DNA from: Microbispora hainanensis
GTDB taxonomy: Bacteria > Actinomycetota > Actinomycetes > Streptosporangiales > Streptosporangiaceae
Assembly: GCF_006874475.1 (NCBI RefSeq)
Contig: NZ_VIRM01000029.1
Location: 49,760-113,759 of the forward strand
Reading direction: 5' to 3'
DNA length: 64,000 bases
Both the position numbers and the translations under genes were made by a program. The notes under the pieces were generated by a model, which was given only the letters and a program-made list of their open reading frames with translations, searched no databases and was not told the DNA's origin. Shown here piece by piece: positions 30,126 to 38,974 of the stretch. The first letter of the stretch is position 1; the number at the start of each line of letters is the position of its first letter.

Positions 30126-30905
30126 TTGCGCTTCATCTCTCGGACGTCGTCGGACGGCGTCGTTGAACAGCAGTTTCTTCTCGGCGAGATTCCCGGTGTG
30201 CTGTGGACGCCGGAAGGCGCCGCAGGGGCTCGTCCCCTGATCCTGATGGGCCACGGCGGCGGGCAGCACAAGAAGGCCCCCGGCATCGTGGCCCGCGCCC
30301 GCCGCTTCGTCACCGAGGGCGGTGTCGCGGTGGTCGCGGTCGATGCGCCCAACCACGGCGATCGGCCGAAAACCGAGGAGTTCGCCCGGGTGGCGGCCGG
30401 GCTGCGGGCCGGCATGGCCGCGGGTGAGGACGTCGCCCCGCATCTCGCCACGATGCACACGTTCCTGGCCGGTCCCGCCGTGCCGGAATGGCAGGCCGTG
30501 GTGACCGCGGTTCAGGAGCTCGACGTCGTCGGCGCCGGCCCGGTGGGCTACTTCGGCATGTCGATGGGCTGCGGGCTCGGCGTGCCCTTCGTCGCCGCCG
30601 AGCCCCGGGTCCGCGCGGCGGTGCTGGGCCTGCTGGGCGTGGACGGGCTGACCGAGGCCGCCGCCCGGGTCACCGTCCCGGTGCGGTTCCTGCTCCAGTG
30701 GGACGACGACAGGGTGCCGCGAGACCGGGGCCTGGCGCTGTTCGACGCTCTGGGCTCGGCCGACAAGACGCTGCACGCCAACCCCGGCAACCATGGGGAG
30801 ACCCCCGAGTCCGAGACCGACAGCTCGCTGCGGTTCTTCGTCCGGCATCTCGGTCAGGGCCGCCGGGTGCGGGGAACCCGAGGCACATCACCGGACACTC
30901 CCTAG
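30126..30905 (+). CDS. Alpha/beta hydrolase, dienelactone-hydrolase-like
   Basis: A 259-residue hydrolase. The oxyanion-hole region is LMGHGGGQHKK, the nucleophile elbow GMSMG contains Ser (VGYFGMSMGCGLGVPF), the acid is in QWDDD and the His in NPGNHGE. It has no signal peptide. The most plausible start is TTG 30126, since the aligned position of the paralogue's GTG has no start codon in this frame; GAAAGG lies 11 nt upstream. Closely related to the protein at 46949-47713 and preceded by a related leader. Substrate unknown. Confidence 0.82.
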   Translation: MRFISRTSSDGVVEQQFLLGEIPGVLWTPEGAAGARPLILMGHGGGQHKKAPGIVARARRFVTEGGVAVVAVDAPNHGDRPKTEEFARVAAGLRAGMAAGEDVAPHLATMHTFLAGPAVPEWQAVVTAVQELDVVGAGPVGYFGMSMGCGLGVPFVAAEPRVRAAVLGLLGVDGLTEAAARVTVPVRFLLQWDDDRVPRDRGLALFDALGSADKTLHANPGNHGETPESETDSSLRFFVRHLGQGRRVRGTRGTSPDTP

Positions 30906-32251
30906 GGTTCCGCCTGCTCGGCACACGCCGGCAGGCGCAGCCGCAGTAACGCGCCGCTTCGGCACGGTACGGCCTCGGCCGTCCCGCCGTGCGCCTCGGC
31001 GACCTGCCGGACGATGGCCAGGCCCAGTCCGGAGCCGGGGTGCGCGCGGGCCGCGGGTGATCGATAGAAGCGGTCGAAGACGAATGCGAGATCGCTGTCG
31101 GGTATCCCCGGCCCGGTGTCCGCGACCTCGACGGTGCCCGCCTCGACGCTGATCCTGATCCGGCCGTCGGGCGGGCTCCACTTCACGGCGTTGTCGACGA
31201 GGTTCGCGACGGCGCGTTCCAGGGCGTCGGGGTCTCCGTGGACGAGAGTGGGCGCGCAGGTCAGCTCGAATCCGATCCGCGGGGCCCGGCGCGCCGCGCG
31301 GGCCGCGACGCGCTCGGCGACGAGGTCGAGGCGGACGTCTTCCGTGTGGAACGGCGCCTGGCCATAGCGGGCCAGGTCGACCAGGTCGTTGACCAACGTC
31401 GTGAGTTCCCCGGCCTGGCCGAGCGCTTCGGCGGCGAGGAGTGGAGCCTGCGCGTCGGCCGGGTTCTCCGACAGCAGTTCGAGGTTCACCGTCAGGCTCG
31501 TCAGCGGTGTGCGCAGTTCGTGCGAGGCGTCGGCCACCAGACGGCGCTGGGCGCCGATTGCTTCGTCCAGGGCGGCGGTCATCGCCGCGAACGCCGAGGC
31601 GAGCCGGCCGATCTCATCCCGGCTCTGGGCGGAGATCGGGATGGACAGGTCGCCGGTCGTGCGGATCAGTTCGACGGTCTCGGTGAGCTGGTGCACCGGG
31701 CGTAGGACGCGGCGTGCCGCCAGGCGTGAGACCAGTGCCGCCAGGAGTCCGGCGGCCACCGTCGAGCCGGCGAGCAGCCAGGCGAGTTCGCGGAGTGTGG
31801 GCGCGGGATCGGATTCCGGGATGGCTGTGCGTACGAGCGTTCCCGGTGATCCGGGCAGCCGGGCCGTGTAGACCCGGTAGGCGATTCCGTTGTAGGTCGC
31901 GTCTCGGAAGTAGGCGCCGGCGGTGCCGTCCGCGACGGCGACGTCGCGGGCCGTGAGGTCGACGAACTCCGCCGACGGCCCGGCTCGGACCGGGGCCGGC
32001 ACGATCTGCAGCTGGGTGCTTCCGATCCCCAGCGGAGCAGTCGGGAAGCCCGGATCCCCGTTGACGTCCCTGAGCTTGGCGTTGATGGCCGCGGCCACGC
32101 TCGGTGCCCGGCCGGCGGCCGCGATCAGCGCGTTGTCCATCTGGCCGCGAAGGTTGGCGTTCACGGCCGGATAAAGGACCACCGACACGAGCACCAGGGC
32201 GCCCGCGACCACGGAACCGCCGGCGATGGCCAGCCGGGTGCGCAGGTTCAT
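30902..32251 (-). CDS. Two-component sensor histidine kinase
   Basis: A 449-residue membrane kinase: a transmembrane helix at residues ~8-30, a ~120-residue extracytoplasmic sensor region, a second helix near 160-185, a HAMP domain, phospho-acceptor motif [13 protein letters not shown] and HATPase motifs ([30 protein letters not shown]). The start overlaps the response regulator stop (ATGA). The 3' end overlaps the hydrolase end on the opposite strand by 4 bp. It may control the secreted protein encoded just upstream at 32971-33594. Confidence 0.92.
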   Translation of the reverse strand: MNLRTRLAIAGGSVVAGALVLVSVVLYPAVNANLRGQMDNALIAAAGRAPSVAAAINAKLRDVNGDPGFPTAPLGIGSTQLQIVPAPVRAGPSAEFVDLTARDVAVADGTAGAYFRDATYNGIAYRVYTARLPGSPGTLVRTAIPESDPAPTLRELAWLLAGSTVAAGLLAALVSRLAARRVLRPVHQLTETVELIRTTGDLSIPISAQSRDEIGRLASAFAAMTAALDEAIGAQRRLVADASHELRTPLTSLTVNLELLSENPADAQAPLLAAEALGQAGELTTLVNDLVDLARYGQAPFHTEDVRLDLVAERVAARAARRAPRIGFELTCAPTLVHGDPDALERAVANLVDNAVKWSPPDGRIRISVEAGTVEVADTGPGIPDSDLAFVFDRFYRSPAARAHPGSGLGLAIVRQVAEAHGGTAEAVPCRSGALLRLRLPACAEQAEP

Positions 32252-32919
32252 GGTTCCTCGCGCAGGACATACCCCAGGCCGCGCACCGTCTGGATCAATC
32301 GGCTGCCGCCGTCCGCTTCGAGCTTGCCGCGCAGGTAGCTGATGTACACCCACAGCGCGTTCGACTCCGGGCCGAAGTCGTAGCCCCAGACGGACTCGAA
32401 GATCTGGGTCCGGCTCAGCACCCGGCCGGGGTTGCGCAGGAACAGCTCCAGCAGGGACAACTCCGTCTTGGTCAGATCCAGGCGCCGCCCGGCCCGCTCG
32501 GCCCTGCAGCCGCTCACGTCGAGGGCGACGTCGGCGAAGCGCAGCACCTCGGCCCTGGCGCCGCTGCGCCGGAGCAGGGCTCTCAGCCGGGCCCGCAACT
32601 CCTCCAGGGCGAAGGGCTTGGCCAGGTAATCGTCGGCCCCCGCGTCGAGCCCGGCGACCCGGTCGACGACCAGGTCCCGGGCCGTGAGCATCAGGATCGG
32701 CGTGTCGTGCCCGCCCTCGCGTAGCGCACGGCACACCTCCAGCCCGTTCGGTTCGGGCATGAGGACGTCGAGCACCACCGCGTCCGGGCGGAACACGCCG
32801 TGCTCGGCGAGGGCGGACGCCCCATCGGCGGCGGATGACACGTCGTAGCCGTCCCGGCGCAACGCATGCTCCAAGGACCGCCGCACGGCCGCGTCGTCGT
32901 CCACCACGAGTATCCGCAT
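32248..32919 (-). CDS. OmpR-family response regulator
   Basis: A 223-residue regulator with a receiver domain ([10 protein letters not shown], phospho-acceptor in [29 protein letters not shown]) and an OmpR/PhoB winged helix ending [17 protein letters not shown]. Forms an operon with the kinase by 4-bp overlap. OmpR regulators bind 11-bp-spaced direct repeats, and a candidate is present at 33686-33705 before the secreted-protein gene. Confidence 0.94.
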   Translation of the reverse strand: MRILVVDDDAAVRRSLEHALRRDGYDVSSAADGASALAEHGVFRPDAVVLDVLMPEPNGLEVCRALREGGHDTPILMLTARDLVVDRVAGLDAGADDYLAKPFALEELRARLRALLRRSGARAEVLRFADVALDVSGCRAERAGRRLDLTKTELSLLELFLRNPGRVLSRTQIFESVWGYDFGPESNALWVYISYLRGKLEADGGSRLIQTVRGLGYVLREEP

Positions 32920-32970
32920 GGTCGCCCATCCTCACCCTCGATGCCGCAGTTGTGTGAGACGCGGTGGCTG

Positions 32971-33594
32971 TCAGCCCTGGCTCAGCGACCGCTTCAGCTC
33001 GCGCAACGCGGCATCGAGCCGGTCGGAGCCCACCCCGAGCGAGGCGGCGATGTCACCGAAATCCGTGGACGTCGGACGGACTCTGCCCAATGCCACCAAA
33101 GCGGCCAGGGCGTCCTTGGCCTTGGCCTGATCGACACCGAGCGCCGCGGCCAGGGACGCCGCCGCGGCGTCGGTGGTGAACGGCGAGTCCTGTGAGCCGT
33201 CCCGGGCCTTCGTGCCCGTGCTGTCTGCCCTGCCCTGATTGTCGCCATCGGGCGCGGGCTTGGCGACGATCGGTCCCAGAGCGTCCCGAACCTGCGAGAC
33301 CGGCAGCCCGAGGTCGGCCGCGACCGCCGTGACGAAGGACCCCGGCGGAACGTCCTCCATCTTGGCCGCGACCAGCGCGGAGTCGAGCCGCTCGGTCGTC
33401 ACTCCGAGCTTCGCCGCGATCGCCGCCAGATCGGCGTCCGCATCCGCCCCGGCCCTCGCGCCTGACTTGATCGTCGCGTCGCCGGATTTCACGGCGCCGG
33501 GTGCCGGGGCCGTATCGGCCGCCGCGGCCGTACCGGCCGCGGCCAGCGTGGTGAGCGTGAGCGCGGCCACGAGCAGCCGTGTGCGTTTCATCAT
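32971..33594 (-). CDS. Secreted protein of unknown function
   Basis: A 207-residue protein with a clear signal peptide (MMKRTRLLVAALTLTTLAAAGTAAAA). The mature part has three or four related helical segments built on the theme (F/I)-AA-LGV-x5-LD-AL (for example IAAKLGVTTERLDSAL and IAASLGVGSDRLDAAL), separated by an Asp/Gly-rich linker. No known family recognised; the repeats resemble those of other small actinobacterial exported proteins. ATG 33594 follows GAAAGG. It lies 51 bp upstream of the two-component pair on the same strand, so it may be both their target and operon member. Confidence 0.75.
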   Translation of the reverse strand: MMKRTRLLVAALTLTTLAAAGTAAAADTAPAPGAVKSGDATIKSGARAGADADADLAAIAAKLGVTTERLDSALVAAKMEDVPPGSFVTAVAADLGLPVSQVRDALGPIVAKPAPDGDNQGRADSTGTKARDGSQDSPFTTDAAAASLAAALGVDQAKAKDALAALVALGRVRPTSTDFGDIAASLGVGSDRLDAALRELKRSLSQG

Positions 33595-33685
33595 CGTGAT
33601 GCCTTTCGTCCACAGAGCGCGCCGGACGGGTGCCGGCGTCCTGGGACAACGCAAACATCGCGGCCTCTGGCGTGGTTTCACCCAC

Positions 33686-33705
33686 CTTTAAGGGTTCCTT
33701 AGAAC
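33686..33705 (-). promoter_or_regulatory. Candidate OmpR-type direct repeat
   Basis: On the minus strand GTTCTAAGGAACCCTTAAAG contains two similar CTAAGG/CTTAAAGG half-sites about one helical turn apart, some 95 bp before the secreted-protein gene. The A/T-rich sequence stands out from the surroundings. Target of the adjacent response regulator by inference. Confidence 0.4.
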
Positions 33706-33878
33706 GGCCGCGTTCTCCCCAGCGAGCGATCGATCGGTCATGCCGCCGACGATAGCGCCGCACGGGGAGCGGTCACCGGTCCGAACGAGACGGCCATGCG
33801 CCGCGCGTACGCCGGCTGATCGTTGCCCGTGCTCGCCGGGTGGCCGGACGAGCCCCCTATCGAAGGAGGATCCGGGGG

Positions 33879-35021
33879 TCACTCGCGGGGGAGCTCCGCG
33901 CTCACGGTGGTCGGGCCGCCGGGCGGGCTGTCCACCTGGAACCTGCCGTCCAGCGCGGCGACCCTGCGGGCCAGCCCGGACAGGCCGCCGCCGCCGGGGT
34001 CGGCGCCGCCCCGCCCGTCGTCGCGCACCCGCACGACGATCGTGTCCCCGTCCTCCAGGATCTCCACCCGCACCTGCTCCGCCGCCGCGTGCTTGGCGGC
34101 GTTCGTCACGGCCTCCCGTACGACGAAGTAGACCGCCGTCTCCACCTCGCCGGGTGGGCGGGCGGTGAGGCCGTACGCGACGGTGACGGGCATCCCGGCC
34201 CGCTCGGCGACGGCGGACAGGGACTCGCGCAGCCCGAGCGTGTCGAGCTCGGCCGGGTAGACCCGCCAGGCGACCTCGCGCAGCTCGCGCAGGGCCTCCT
34301 GGGCCTCCTCGTGGGCCTGGTGGAGCAGATCGTCGAGGAGCTGGGGACTTCGCCCGCGCCGGGCCCGCCCGATCAGCACGGCGAGGGCCACCAGCCGCTG
34401 CTGCACGCCGTCGTGCAGGTCGCGCTCGATCCTGCGCCGCTCCTGGTCGACCGCGCTCACGATGCCGGCACGGGTCCTGGCCAGCTCGTCGATGCGGCGC
34501 TCCAGCAGCTCGGTGGGGCTGGGGCCGAGGAAGCGCCGGGCGACCCGCAGTTCCAGAGCGGCGACGCCCTGGATGCCCATGATGTCGAGGAACAGCAGGA
34601 CGAGCCCGGCCACTCCGAAGTAGACGAGGATGCCGGGGGTCGGCGGGATGCCGTCGGGGTTCTCCCCGTGTGCCCAGCTCCACACCATGTAGACGCACAC
34701 GCTCACACCGATGACCAGCAGGAGGAGCACGAGGCCGCCGAGCAGGCCGATCGGCCACCGGGCCGCGAGATACCCGGCGACCCGGCCGGTCCCGACGGCG
34801 TGGTCGAGGCCGCCGAGCAGGCCGAGCCTGCGCATCTCGAGCCGGGCCAGCGGCACGGCGACGGCCCGCAGCAGGCGCTCCCCGGCGCGCCGCGCGGCGG
34901 GATGCGGCAGGCAGAGCAGGGCGAGCGGCGCGGCCACCAGCAGGAAGGCCAGCTCGACGACCGCCGTCAGCGTGCCGATGACGAGCGCCGTGAGGATCCT
35001 GAGGGCGCGCGCGACGTTCAT
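33879..35021 (-). CDS. Orphan HisKA_3-type sensor histidine kinase
   Basis: A 380-residue membrane kinase with about four helices in the first 170 residues, the phospho-acceptor motif ERRRIERDLHDGVQQRL near residue 210, and an HATPase domain (VREAVTNAAKHA, DDGRGG, GGLSGLARRVAALDG). ATG 35021 is chosen for its GAAGGAG site; the frame is open upstream but would overlap the DedA gene. Kinases of this class pair with NarL-type regulators, yet none lies next to it: the flanking genes are a DedA protein and non-coding sequence. Confidence 0.87.
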   Translation of the reverse strand: MNVARALRILTALVIGTLTAVVELAFLLVAAPLALLCLPHPAARRAGERLLRAVAVPLARLEMRRLGLLGGLDHAVGTGRVAGYLAARWPIGLLGGLVLLLLVIGVSVCVYMVWSWAHGENPDGIPPTPGILVYFGVAGLVLLFLDIMGIQGVAALELRVARRFLGPSPTELLERRIDELARTRAGIVSAVDQERRRIERDLHDGVQQRLVALAVLIGRARRGRSPQLLDDLLHQAHEEAQEALRELREVAWRVYPAELDTLGLRESLSAVAERAGMPVTVAYGLTARPPGEVETAVYFVVREAVTNAAKHAAAEQVRVEILEDGDTIVVRVRDDGRGGADPGGGGLSGLARRVAALDGRFQVDSPPGGPTTVSAELPRE

Positions 35022-35085
35022 CGGCTCCTTCGCGGCGGTTCGCGCCGCTCTGGGCGGCAGGCGGGCCCGCCCGGGGAGCGGCTGG

Positions 35086-35724
35086 TCAACGGGCATGGCG
35101 TCCGTGGCCGTGCCGTTCCCGCAGCCGTACGGCCACGAACCAGGCGACGACGAGGTCGACGGCCGCCACGACCACCTTGGAGACGATCCCCATGTAGTCC
35201 TCGACGAGGTGCCAGCTCTCGCCGAGCAGATAACCCGCCAGCACGAACACGGTGTTCCAGATCAGGCTGCCGAGCGTGGTGAACAGCAGGAACGTGCCGA
35301 GCGGCATGCGTTCCACACCGGCGGGCACCGAGATCAGGCTGCGAAAGATCGGGATCATGCGCCCGAAGAACACCGTCTTCACACCATGCCGGGCGAACCA
35401 CGCCTCCGCCTTCTCGATGTCGGAGATCTTGACCAGCGGCAGACGTGCCGCGATGGCCACCGTACGCTCCCGGCCGAGCAGGGCGCCGACGCAGTAGAGC
35501 GCGAGCGCCCCCACGACGGAGCCCACGGTCGTCCACAGGAGCGCCGCGATCAGGCTCATGTCCCCCTGCGAGGCGGTGAACCCGGCGAGTGGCAGGATGA
35601 CCTCGCTGGGCAGTGGGGGAAACAGGTTCTCCAGGGCGATCGCGACGCCGGCGCCCGGCGCGCCCAGGCGTTCGGTGAGCTCCATCGCCCACCCGGCGAT
35701 TCCTCCGATTTCGGTGCTGTTCAT
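35086..35724 (-). CDS. DedA-family membrane protein
   Basis: A 212-residue DedA/SNARE-associated protein with about five membrane segments. Family signatures include ENLFPPLPSEVILPLAG, the re-entrant glycine region GALLGRE, FFGRMIPIFRSLISVPAG and GSLIWNTVFVLAGYLLG. DedA proteins act in membrane homeostasis, including undecaprenyl-phosphate or phospholipid flipping. It ends 64 bp before the orphan kinase start on the same strand and may be co-transcribed with it. Confidence 0.9.
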   Translation of the reverse strand: MNSTEIGGIAGWAMELTERLGAPGAGVAIALENLFPPLPSEVILPLAGFTASQGDMSLIAALLWTTVGSVVGALALYCVGALLGRERTVAIAARLPLVKISDIEKAEAWFARHGVKTVFFGRMIPIFRSLISVPAGVERMPLGTFLLFTTLGSLIWNTVFVLAGYLLGESWHLVEDYMGIVSKVVVAAVDLVVAWFVAVRLRERHGHGRHAR

Positions 35725-35977
35725 GGGGATTGACGCTAGAAGCCGGGCGGCGCGGTCACCATGAGGGGCGCCGCCCGGCTTCCTGCGGTGCGCTTCACAT
35801 CATGGGTGCGGAAAACCGCAGCTCCGGACAGTCATCCACAGGCTGTGGATATCGACGTGGCGCTCGGCCGCCGCTCCTTCGCCGCGCCGCCGCTCCCGCC
35901 CGGCCGCCACTTCTGCCGCGCCTCTTCTGCGCTGCGCCGCTCGTATCCTGCCGCCTTGGGGCCGGAGGCGCACCGGC

Positions 35978-36268
35978 TCAGAGATCGTCCTTCGGCGTCT
36001 GGGACAGCACCCGGTCGGCGGTCGCCGTGACCACCGCCGCGGCGGCCGAGATGTCCCTGACCTGCTCCGCGGGGAGCTCCCGCAGCACCTTCTCCAGCGC
36101 TTCCAGGTCGGCCTGGTAGGCCGCCGCCATCGCGGCCTGGGCCTTGGCGGTGCGCCCCGCCTGCTCCACCGCCTTGCCGAGGGCCCGGCCGGCGCGTTCG
36201 ACGGCCCTGGCCGCCTCGATCGCCGCCTTCTCAAGATTTCTCGCCCACTCGGGCGGCTGGTCGCTCAT
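35978..36268 (-). CDS. Small helical protein of unknown function
   Basis: A 96-residue, Ala-rich, predicted all-helical protein starting MSDQPPEWARNLEKAAIEAAR and ending QTPKDDL. No cysteine, signal peptide or membrane helix. The spacing of hydrophobic residues suggests a coiled coil. Codon use is normal for the genome, which supports a real gene. The frame is open upstream, but this ATG has a nearby AGAGGA and begins the compact domain. Function not recognised. Confidence 0.6.
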   Translation of the reverse strand: MSDQPPEWARNLEKAAIEAARAVERAGRALGKAVEQAGRTAKAQAAMAAAYQADLEALEKVLRELPAEQVRDISAAAAVVTATADRVLSQTPKDDL

Positions 36269-36487
36269 CGACGTCCTCTGCGTGAGGGTGGTTCCGCGGG
36301 CACGGATCGCCCGCGAAGCGGGCTGCATCAGGCCCTTATTGCCCTCCCTGCGGGCTCTACACTCCACGCGGCCCAAGCTCTCGCAGATCTCCCCGGCAGC
36401 GGCAGGGCCCCCGCGCGGTGCGGCGCGCGGAGGCCCTTGATCGTGTCCGGGGATCATGCCCGGATCATGAACCGATGCCGGAGGAGG

Positions 36488-36810
36488 TCAGCCGCAGTGC
36501 TCGAAGGGGCTGTCGTAGGTGTTCGAGCCCGCCTTGCCGCCCCACTTCACGCACTTGTCGGCCGCTGCCGCCCGTACCGGCCCGGCGTAATAGCCGTAGT
36601 CGCCCGAGTCGGTGACCCGGCTCTTGCCCTGCACCTCCAGATAGGCGGTGGTCGCGGTGGGCGTGCCCAGTGAGGTCTTCTTCATCGTGACGACGCAGTT
36701 GTATCCGTTGCCGGAGTTGTAGAGCAGATAGACGGTGCCGGCCGTGCCGAGGGCGGCCGAGTCGATCACCGAGTAGCCGGCGCCGCACACCTGCTCCGGC
36801 GTGTACGGGT
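36488..36810. repeat. ~323-bp segment duplicated at 37975-38297
   Basis: The 3' ends of the two murein hydrolase genes are nearly identical at base level, 1487 bp apart in direct orientation. Differences are few and cluster toward the upstream end. This points to recent duplication or gene conversion of the shared wall-binding domain and would allow recombination that deletes one gene. Confidence 0.9.
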
Positions 36811-37969
36811 TCCCGGTTCCGCCGCCGCCCGTGACGTACTGCATGTACGTGTTCCAGTTCCAGTTGGGCCCGGGATCGGTGTGGTCGGAGCCGGGTACCT
36901 GGTAGTGCCCCACGATGTGGGAGCGGTCCGTGGGGATGCCGTACCGCGCGGCGATGGAGCGCACGAGGGCGGCCGAGGAGCGGTACATCGCGTCGGTGAA
37001 CCAGGACGCGTTGTCCACGTATCCCTCGTGCTCGATGCCGACGGAGTGGTGGTTGTAGTCGGAGTTGCCCGCGTGCCAGGCCCGGTCCTTCTCCCGCACC
37101 ATCTGGGTGATGGCGCCGTCGGACGACCGTACGACGTAGTGCGCCGAGACCTGGGCGGCGGGGTTCTGGAACCAGGAGATCGTCCCGGCGTACGAGCCCT
37201 GGGTGACGTGGATGACGATGCGGTCGATCGAGTCGCTCGCCGGCCGGTTGGACACCGCGTAGTTGGCGCTGCTGGCCGCCACCCACGTCGCGCCGGGGTA
37301 GTCGACGGCCGCCGCGGCGAGCGTGCGGTTGTTCTCCGGCGTGCCGAGGTCGCGGGCGTTCGCGAGCGCTCCCCGGTCCGGACGCGCCGGGCGGGCGGCC
37401 ACCGTGATCGTCTCGCCCGCCGGCGTCCGCGCGGTGAACCCGGCCGACAGCAGGTCGTAGACGGCGTCGGCGTACAGCCGGGCGACCTCGGGCGTGCTCG
37501 CCCCGCCGTAACGCGCGACGGCGGTGTACCAGCGATCGGCGTCGGCGCGGGCGGCGGCGTCCAGGCCCAGGGCGTCGGCCCTGGCCCGCAGGACGGCCGC
37601 CGCGCCCGCCACGTTGGCCGCGTCGTCGGCCTTGAGCGAGGCGACCGGCGCTCCGGTGAGCCCTGCCGCCTCTTCCAGGGTGTGCAGCGTGGGATTGCTG
37701 ACCAGGTGTGCCACGCCATAGCCGCCGCTCGCGCTCGGCCTGCCGTCGTGGCCGTCGAGGTGGGTCTCGGCGTAGGCGAGCGCGACGAGCAGGTCGCGGG
37801 GGACGCCGTGGGCCGCCGCCGCCTGCGTGAAGGCGGTGGCGAGCGGGCCCTCGGCGGCCGAGGCCGGCCCGGCCGGGACGAGCCCGGCCAGGCACAGCAG
37901 GAGCGTCACGACGCCCGCGGCGGTCAGGGCCGTACGCCGGGGCGCGCGGACGATCAGGGATGCGGTCAT
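36488..37969 (-). CDS. Secreted N-acetylmuramoyl-L-alanine amidase with SapA-like C-terminal domain
   Basis: A 493-residue exported murein amidase. After a signal peptide (~39 residues) comes an Ala-rich helical region (40-210) resembling a lytic-transglycosylase-like segment (LAYAETHLDGHDG), then an Amidase_2/PGRP domain (about 240-380) with zinc ligands in RIVIHVTQG and GHYQVPGSDHTDPGPNW. The last ~107 residues (from NPYTPEQVCGAG) resemble actinobacterial spore-associated SapA-type domains and are nearly identical to the end of the adjacent peptidase. It should cut the amide between MurNAc and L-Ala. The start is 5 bp from the upstream gene's end, so both are one operon. Confidence 0.88.
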   Translation of the reverse strand: MTASLIVRAPRRTALTAAGVVTLLLCLAGLVPAGPASAAEGPLATAFTQAAAAHGVPRDLLVALAYAETHLDGHDGRPSASGGYGVAHLVSNPTLHTLEEAAGLTGAPVASLKADDAANVAGAAAVLRARADALGLDAAARADADRWYTAVARYGGASTPEVARLYADAVYDLLSAGFTARTPAGETITVAARPARPDRGALANARDLGTPENNRTLAAAAVDYPGATWVAASSANYAVSNRPASDSIDRIVIHVTQGSYAGTISWFQNPAAQVSAHYVVRSSDGAITQMVREKDRAWHAGNSDYNHHSVGIEHEGYVDNASWFTDAMYRSSAALVRSIAARYGIPTDRSHIVGHYQVPGSDHTDPGPNWNWNTYMQYVTGGGGTGNPYTPEQVCGAGYSVIDSAALGTAGTVYLLYNSGNGYNCVVTMKKTSLGTPTATTAYLEVQGKSRVTDSGDYGYYAGPVRAAAADKCVKWGGKAGSNTYDSPFEHCG

Positions 37970-37974
37970 GGGGA

Positions 37975-38874
37975 TCAGCCGCAGTGCTCGAAGGGGCTGT
38001 CGTAGGTGTTCGAGCCCGCCTTGCCGCCCCACTTCACGCACTTGTCGGCCGCTGCCGCCCGTACCGGCCCGGCGTAATAGCCGTAGTTGCCGGAGTCGGT
38101 GACCCGGCTCTTGCCCTGGACCTCCAGATAGGCGGTGGTCGCGGTGGCCGTGCCCAGTGAGGTCTTCTTCATCGTGACGACGCAGTTGTAGCCGTTGCCG
38201 GAGTTGTAGAGCAGATAGACGGTGCCCGCTGTGCCGAGGGCGGCCGAGTCGATCACCGAGTAGCCGCTGCCGCAGACCTCCTGCGGGGTGTAGGGGTTGG
38301 TCGACGCGCCGCCGCAGTTCTGCGAGGTCACGGTCTGCGCGGGGTAGCCGAAGGTGACCCCGTTGAACACCGCCTTCTGGATGTTGGCGGGGTAGGACGT
38401 GTCGCTCGTGCGCACCTCGTAGTGCAGGTGCGGGGAGATGTTGTTGCCCGGCTTGCTGGTGTTGCCGACCTCGCCGATCTTCTGGCCCTGGCTCACGCTG
38501 GCCCCCGCGCTCACCGAGCGCAGGCTCAGATGGGCGTAGTAGGTGAACCAGCCGCCACCGTGATCGATCTTGATGAGGTTGCCGAAGCCGTTCGTCGAGC
38601 CCTGGTGGGCCGAGATGACGACGGTGCCGGCCGCCGCGGCCACGACCGTGTCGCCGTAGTCGGCGTCGGCCGTGCTGCCCCGGTTGAAGTCGATCTCGTA
38701 CGACTGGTGGGCGCTGCTCGCGCTGGAGTTGCCCGTCCACGTCTGGCCACAGGGGAACGGCATCTGAAAGTTCGGGCGCGGACCCGCCGCGGAGGCCGCT
38801 GGGGCGGTGGCGGTGCTGAACGCGAGGCCCAGGACCACCGCGAGGCCCGCCGTGACAAGCGATTTGAGTCTCAT
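37975..38874 (-). CDS. Secreted M23 metallopeptidase with SapA-like C-terminal domain
   Basis: A 299-residue exported endopeptidase. Signal peptide about 1-29, then a lysostaphin-type M23 domain: HQSYEIDFN supplies the first zinc ligands, YYAHLS and SPHLHYEV the catalytic and third ligand His. It should cleave peptidoglycan cross-links. The C-terminal ~105 residues repeat the domain found in the amidase downstream. The start faces the SARP regulator gene across a 100-bp divergent promoter region. Confidence 0.9.
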   Translation of the reverse strand: MRLKSLVTAGLAVVLGLAFSTATAPAASAAGPRPNFQMPFPCGQTWTGNSSASSAHQSYEIDFNRGSTADADYGDTVVAAAAGTVVISAHQGSTNGFGNLIKIDHGGGWFTYYAHLSLRSVSAGASVSQGQKIGEVGNTSKPGNNISPHLHYEVRTSDTSYPANIQKAVFNGVTFGYPAQTVTSQNCGGASTNPYTPQEVCGSGYSVIDSAALGTAGTVYLLYNSGNGYNCVVTMKKTSLGTATATTAYLEVQGKSRVTDSGNYGYYAGPVRAAAADKCVKWGGKAGSNTYDSPFEHCG

Positions 38875-38974
38875 GACCAAAAGAGTCGGAATCTGCCGCA
38901 CAAAAATCATCAAGAGTTGGGTACAAAGATTGCGCGAGTCATGGCGAACCGGTCCTTCGAGGAGCAACGCGGTC

